From: Planctomycetota bacterium
Lineage (GTDB): Bacteria; Planctomycetota; Phycisphaerae; WQYP01
Direction: 5' to 3'
Length of the DNA stretch: 34,626 nucleotides
Assembly: GCA_021818445.1 (NCBI GenBank)
Contig: JAKAEB010000040.1
Span: 1-34,626 of the forward strand
Part shown: piece by piece, positions 32,918 to 34,626 of the stretch
Layout: the number at the start of each line of letters is the position of its first letter
How positions within the stretch are numbered: position 1 is the stretch's first letter
Translations under genes and position numbers: made by a program
The notes under the pieces: generated by a model
What the model was told of the DNA's origin: nothing
The model's input: the letters and a program-made list of their open reading frames with translations, nothing else
Databases searched by the model: none

Positions 32918-34513
32918 ATGTTACGATGGCTTGGGCGTCTGCCCATAGTGCTTTTCCTGCTGGCCTTGCCGATCGCATTTTCTCAGCCCATGGCCTGCTT
33001 CGGATTGGCCAAGGCGATACCGCTTACCGAAGTCCCCTACGGTTTGTCAGCGTGGGATTGGCAGGCGTTTATACATCGGCACACGCTCAATGGCTATTCA
33101 AGCGTTGCGGCCGAGGTCAATGCCGACACCGCCGCACCGCTGCAAATTTTTGAAAGCGTTGAGGGTACCGCCAAGCACCCGATTGGAGTATGCTGCGACG
33201 GCTGCAGCGTCGTGGTGGTTGTGCTTAAACAGAAGACCCCCGTGCCGGGAAACATTCAGTTCACCTTGGCTGGCCCGCCCGGCGGTTTTCCCGCCACCGG
33301 CTCGCTTTCAACCGCTTTCCCCAATATCCCGGCACCGCAAACCGCCACCACCAACGAAGAATCGACGGTTACGGTCGCCAGCACCTCATACACCGTCCTG
33401 TTCTACCGCCCGCCTGCAAGTTACCTCAACGCCACCAGCAGCGGTGCCGAGCCGTCGAACGGTTGGCCGTCCGTGACCATTATTGCGACAAGCTCAACCG
33501 GCGCGGTGCTGGGTACCATCAACCTCACGCTACGCCCGCCGCCGGTGCTACTGGTGCACGGATTCAACTCGGGCCCCGGCACTTGGGACTACCCGCCGCC
33601 CGCAAACGCGCCCGCGGACCAAGGGTCGTACCCCTATTTCCACAGCCTCAATCCGGCCAACGAGGCAATCGGCGTGGCCGATTATAGCGCTCAGAACACT
33701 TCCGGCCTGGCGACGGTTATGCCGATCGTTTTGGATAACCTGCGAAGCCTCGTGGCCGACAGCCGAGACAACCAGATTGAGGATACGCAGGCCGATGCCG
33801 TCTGCCACAGCTACGGTGGCCTGATCTGCAAGTGCCTGGCCGAAAACGCCAAAGCCCTCACCGTTCAGAGGCCCGCGGGCTTTCCACAGTTCGTATGGAG
33901 CGCCCAGCTTGACGGCGAATACCTTCGGTACGACAACGACGAACTTGGCTACTTTCGCCGCGTGGTTACCATTGGCTCGGTGCTGGACGGCAGCCCGGTC
34001 GCGAGTTACCTCATTGGCTACCTTGCGGCAGAGTATGGCGCGGGCGGGTACATCGCGGCGCGCCAAGTGGAACTCCTTGGGGGCCTTTCCGGCGATTGCG
34101 ACGCCCTCTCGGACCTGGCAACGCAGAACGCGGTAATTCAAGCCTTAGCGGCAAAGCCGGCGGTGGAATGGCGGCCAATAGTGTGCACGATGGCACCGCA
34201 GAACCAGCAACAGCTGAACAACGATCTTCTGACGAAATACGTCATCGTGTATCTGTTTTTCAACCATTTCGGCCTTAATATCGCAAACCTTGGCCTTACG
34301 CCCGCCGGTAGCGATGGCGTCGTCACCGTCGGTAGCCAGACCGATTCCGGCTACGCGAACTCCGTTAACCCGAAGGTCGCGGTCGGAAACCTATTCCACA
34401 CCGACGAGCCCGGCTGCCAAGCCGTGTTCGATGACGCCGCCGACCTTCTCGAGCTTGATATCGCTCCAAATGGCCCCTCCGGCAGCTACACCATGTTTAA
34501 ACCCAGCTTTTAG
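32918..34513 (+). CDS. Exported alpha/beta-hydrolase (lipase/esterase-like)
   Basis: A 531-residue protein with a signal peptide (about 1-28) and an Ig-like N-terminal domain (about 70-205). An alpha/beta-hydrolase domain begins PPPVLLVHGFNSGPGTWD (208-224), the oxyanion-hole region of lipases. The likely triad is Ser298 in VCHSYGGLI, Asp466 in GSDGVVTVGSQ and His494 in LFHTDEPG. The nucleophile elbow is C-H-S-Y-G, so the first Gly of GxSxG is replaced by Cys. Ester hydrolysis outside the cytoplasm is the best guess, and the substrate is unknown. GGAGGA 8 bases upstream sets the start. It lies 45 bases after the propeller gene on the same strand and another exported protein gene follows, which suggests a secreted-protein operon. 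Confidence 0.85.
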   Translation: MLRWLGRLPIVLFLLALPIAFSQPMACFGLAKAIPLTEVPYGLSAWDWQAFIHRHTLNGYSSVAAEVNADTAAPLQIFESVEGTAKHPIGVCCDGCSVVVVVLKQKTPVPGNIQFTLAGPPGGFPATGSLSTAFPNIPAPQTATTNEESTVTVASTSYTVLFYRPPASYLNATSSGAEPSNGWPSVTIIATSSTGAVLGTINLTLRPPPVLLVHGFNSGPGTWDYPPPANAPADQGSYPYFHSLNPANEAIGVADYSAQNTSGLATVMPIVLDNLRSLVADSRDNQIEDTQADAVCHSYGGLICKCLAENAKALTVQRPAGFPQFVWSAQLDGEYLRYDNDELGYFRRVVTIGSVLDGSPVASYLIGYLAAEYGAGGYIAARQVELLGGLSGDCDALSDLATQNAVIQALAAKPAVEWRPIVCTMAPQNQQQLNNDLLTKYVIVYLFFNHFGLNIANLGLTPAGSDGVVTVGSQTDSGYANSVNPKVAVGNLFHTDEPGCQAVFDDAADLLELDIAPNGPSGSYTMFKPSF

Positions 34514-34529
34514 GAAAGTGGGGACGGAA

Positions 34530-34626
34530 ATGAAATACCCGACGCACCTCATTGCGGCCTTACTTTTATTCGCCACCACGTCGGCGACCCTGTCGGCTAG
34601 AGCGGTTCTTGTCCCCAAAGCCGCCG
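34530..34626 (+). CDS. Start of an exported protein, cut by the window end
   Basis: An ATG at 34530 with GGGGA 5 bases upstream opens a frame that stays open to the window edge. The first 32 residues form a classical signal peptide: Lys near the start, a hydrophobic core (IAALLLFATT) and an SARA cleavage site. The product cannot be identified. It begins 16 bases after the hydrolase stop and probably belongs to the same transcript. Confidence 0.7.
   Translation, partial: MKYPTHLIAALLLFATTSATLSARAVLVPKAA

Overview
The window looks like a chromosomal segment from a planctomycete, probably of the Phycisphaerae type. The evidence is a short PVC-type small basic protein, a DUF2934 protein, an RNase E/G with a very long low-complexity N-terminus, paired ExbD genes with VWA proteins, and Shine-Dalgarno-led genes separated by repeat-rich gaps. 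This assignment is inferred from gene content. No 16S rRNA is present.

Layout. Positions 1-985 hold inverted-repeat elements and a tRNA-Gly(CCC) with a plausible promoter. On the minus strand, 986-4750 carries an MFS sugar porter followed by an exported GH20 beta-hexosaminidase, a likely unit for using GlcNAc-containing glycans. On the plus strand, 4921-7411 carries thiL, tsaE and a PhoH/YbeZ ATPase whose last codons lie in a dispersed repeat. A gap with repeats and a minus-strand DUF2934 gene follows. The plus-strand block 8456-15687 contains two membrane-anchored VWA proteins, an ExbB/TolQ-type channel, two ExbD-type proteins and an 882-residue exported repeat protein. An RNase E/G gene follows at 15864-18620, then a 650-base gap with a duplicated repeat.

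From 19273 to 28657 everything is on the minus strand. In order of transcription these are RNase R, a tiny lipoprotein, a PhoD-like protein with an altered active site, the small basic protein, a PLD-family protein, and the three-gene unit of circularly permuted ATP-grasp, alpha-E and transglutaminase-like proteins. From 28890 onward the plus strand carries rpsD, a large exported beta-propeller protein, an exported alpha/beta hydrolase and the start of another exported protein cut by the window end.

The most notable system is the 8456-15687 block. Both VWA proteins have a single transmembrane helix with the Ser-x-x-x-His motif of TonB and TolA, the residues through which those proteins couple to ExbB/ExbD or TolQ/TolR. 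The VWA proteins therefore look like TonB/TolA analogues carrying a VWA head in the periplasm. One has a largely intact metal-binding (MIDAS) motif and the other has lost it. No TonB, TolA, TolB or Pal gene is visible here. The proposal is a proton-motive-force-driven envelope machine with paired VWA transducers and a large periplasmic repeat protein as possible partner.
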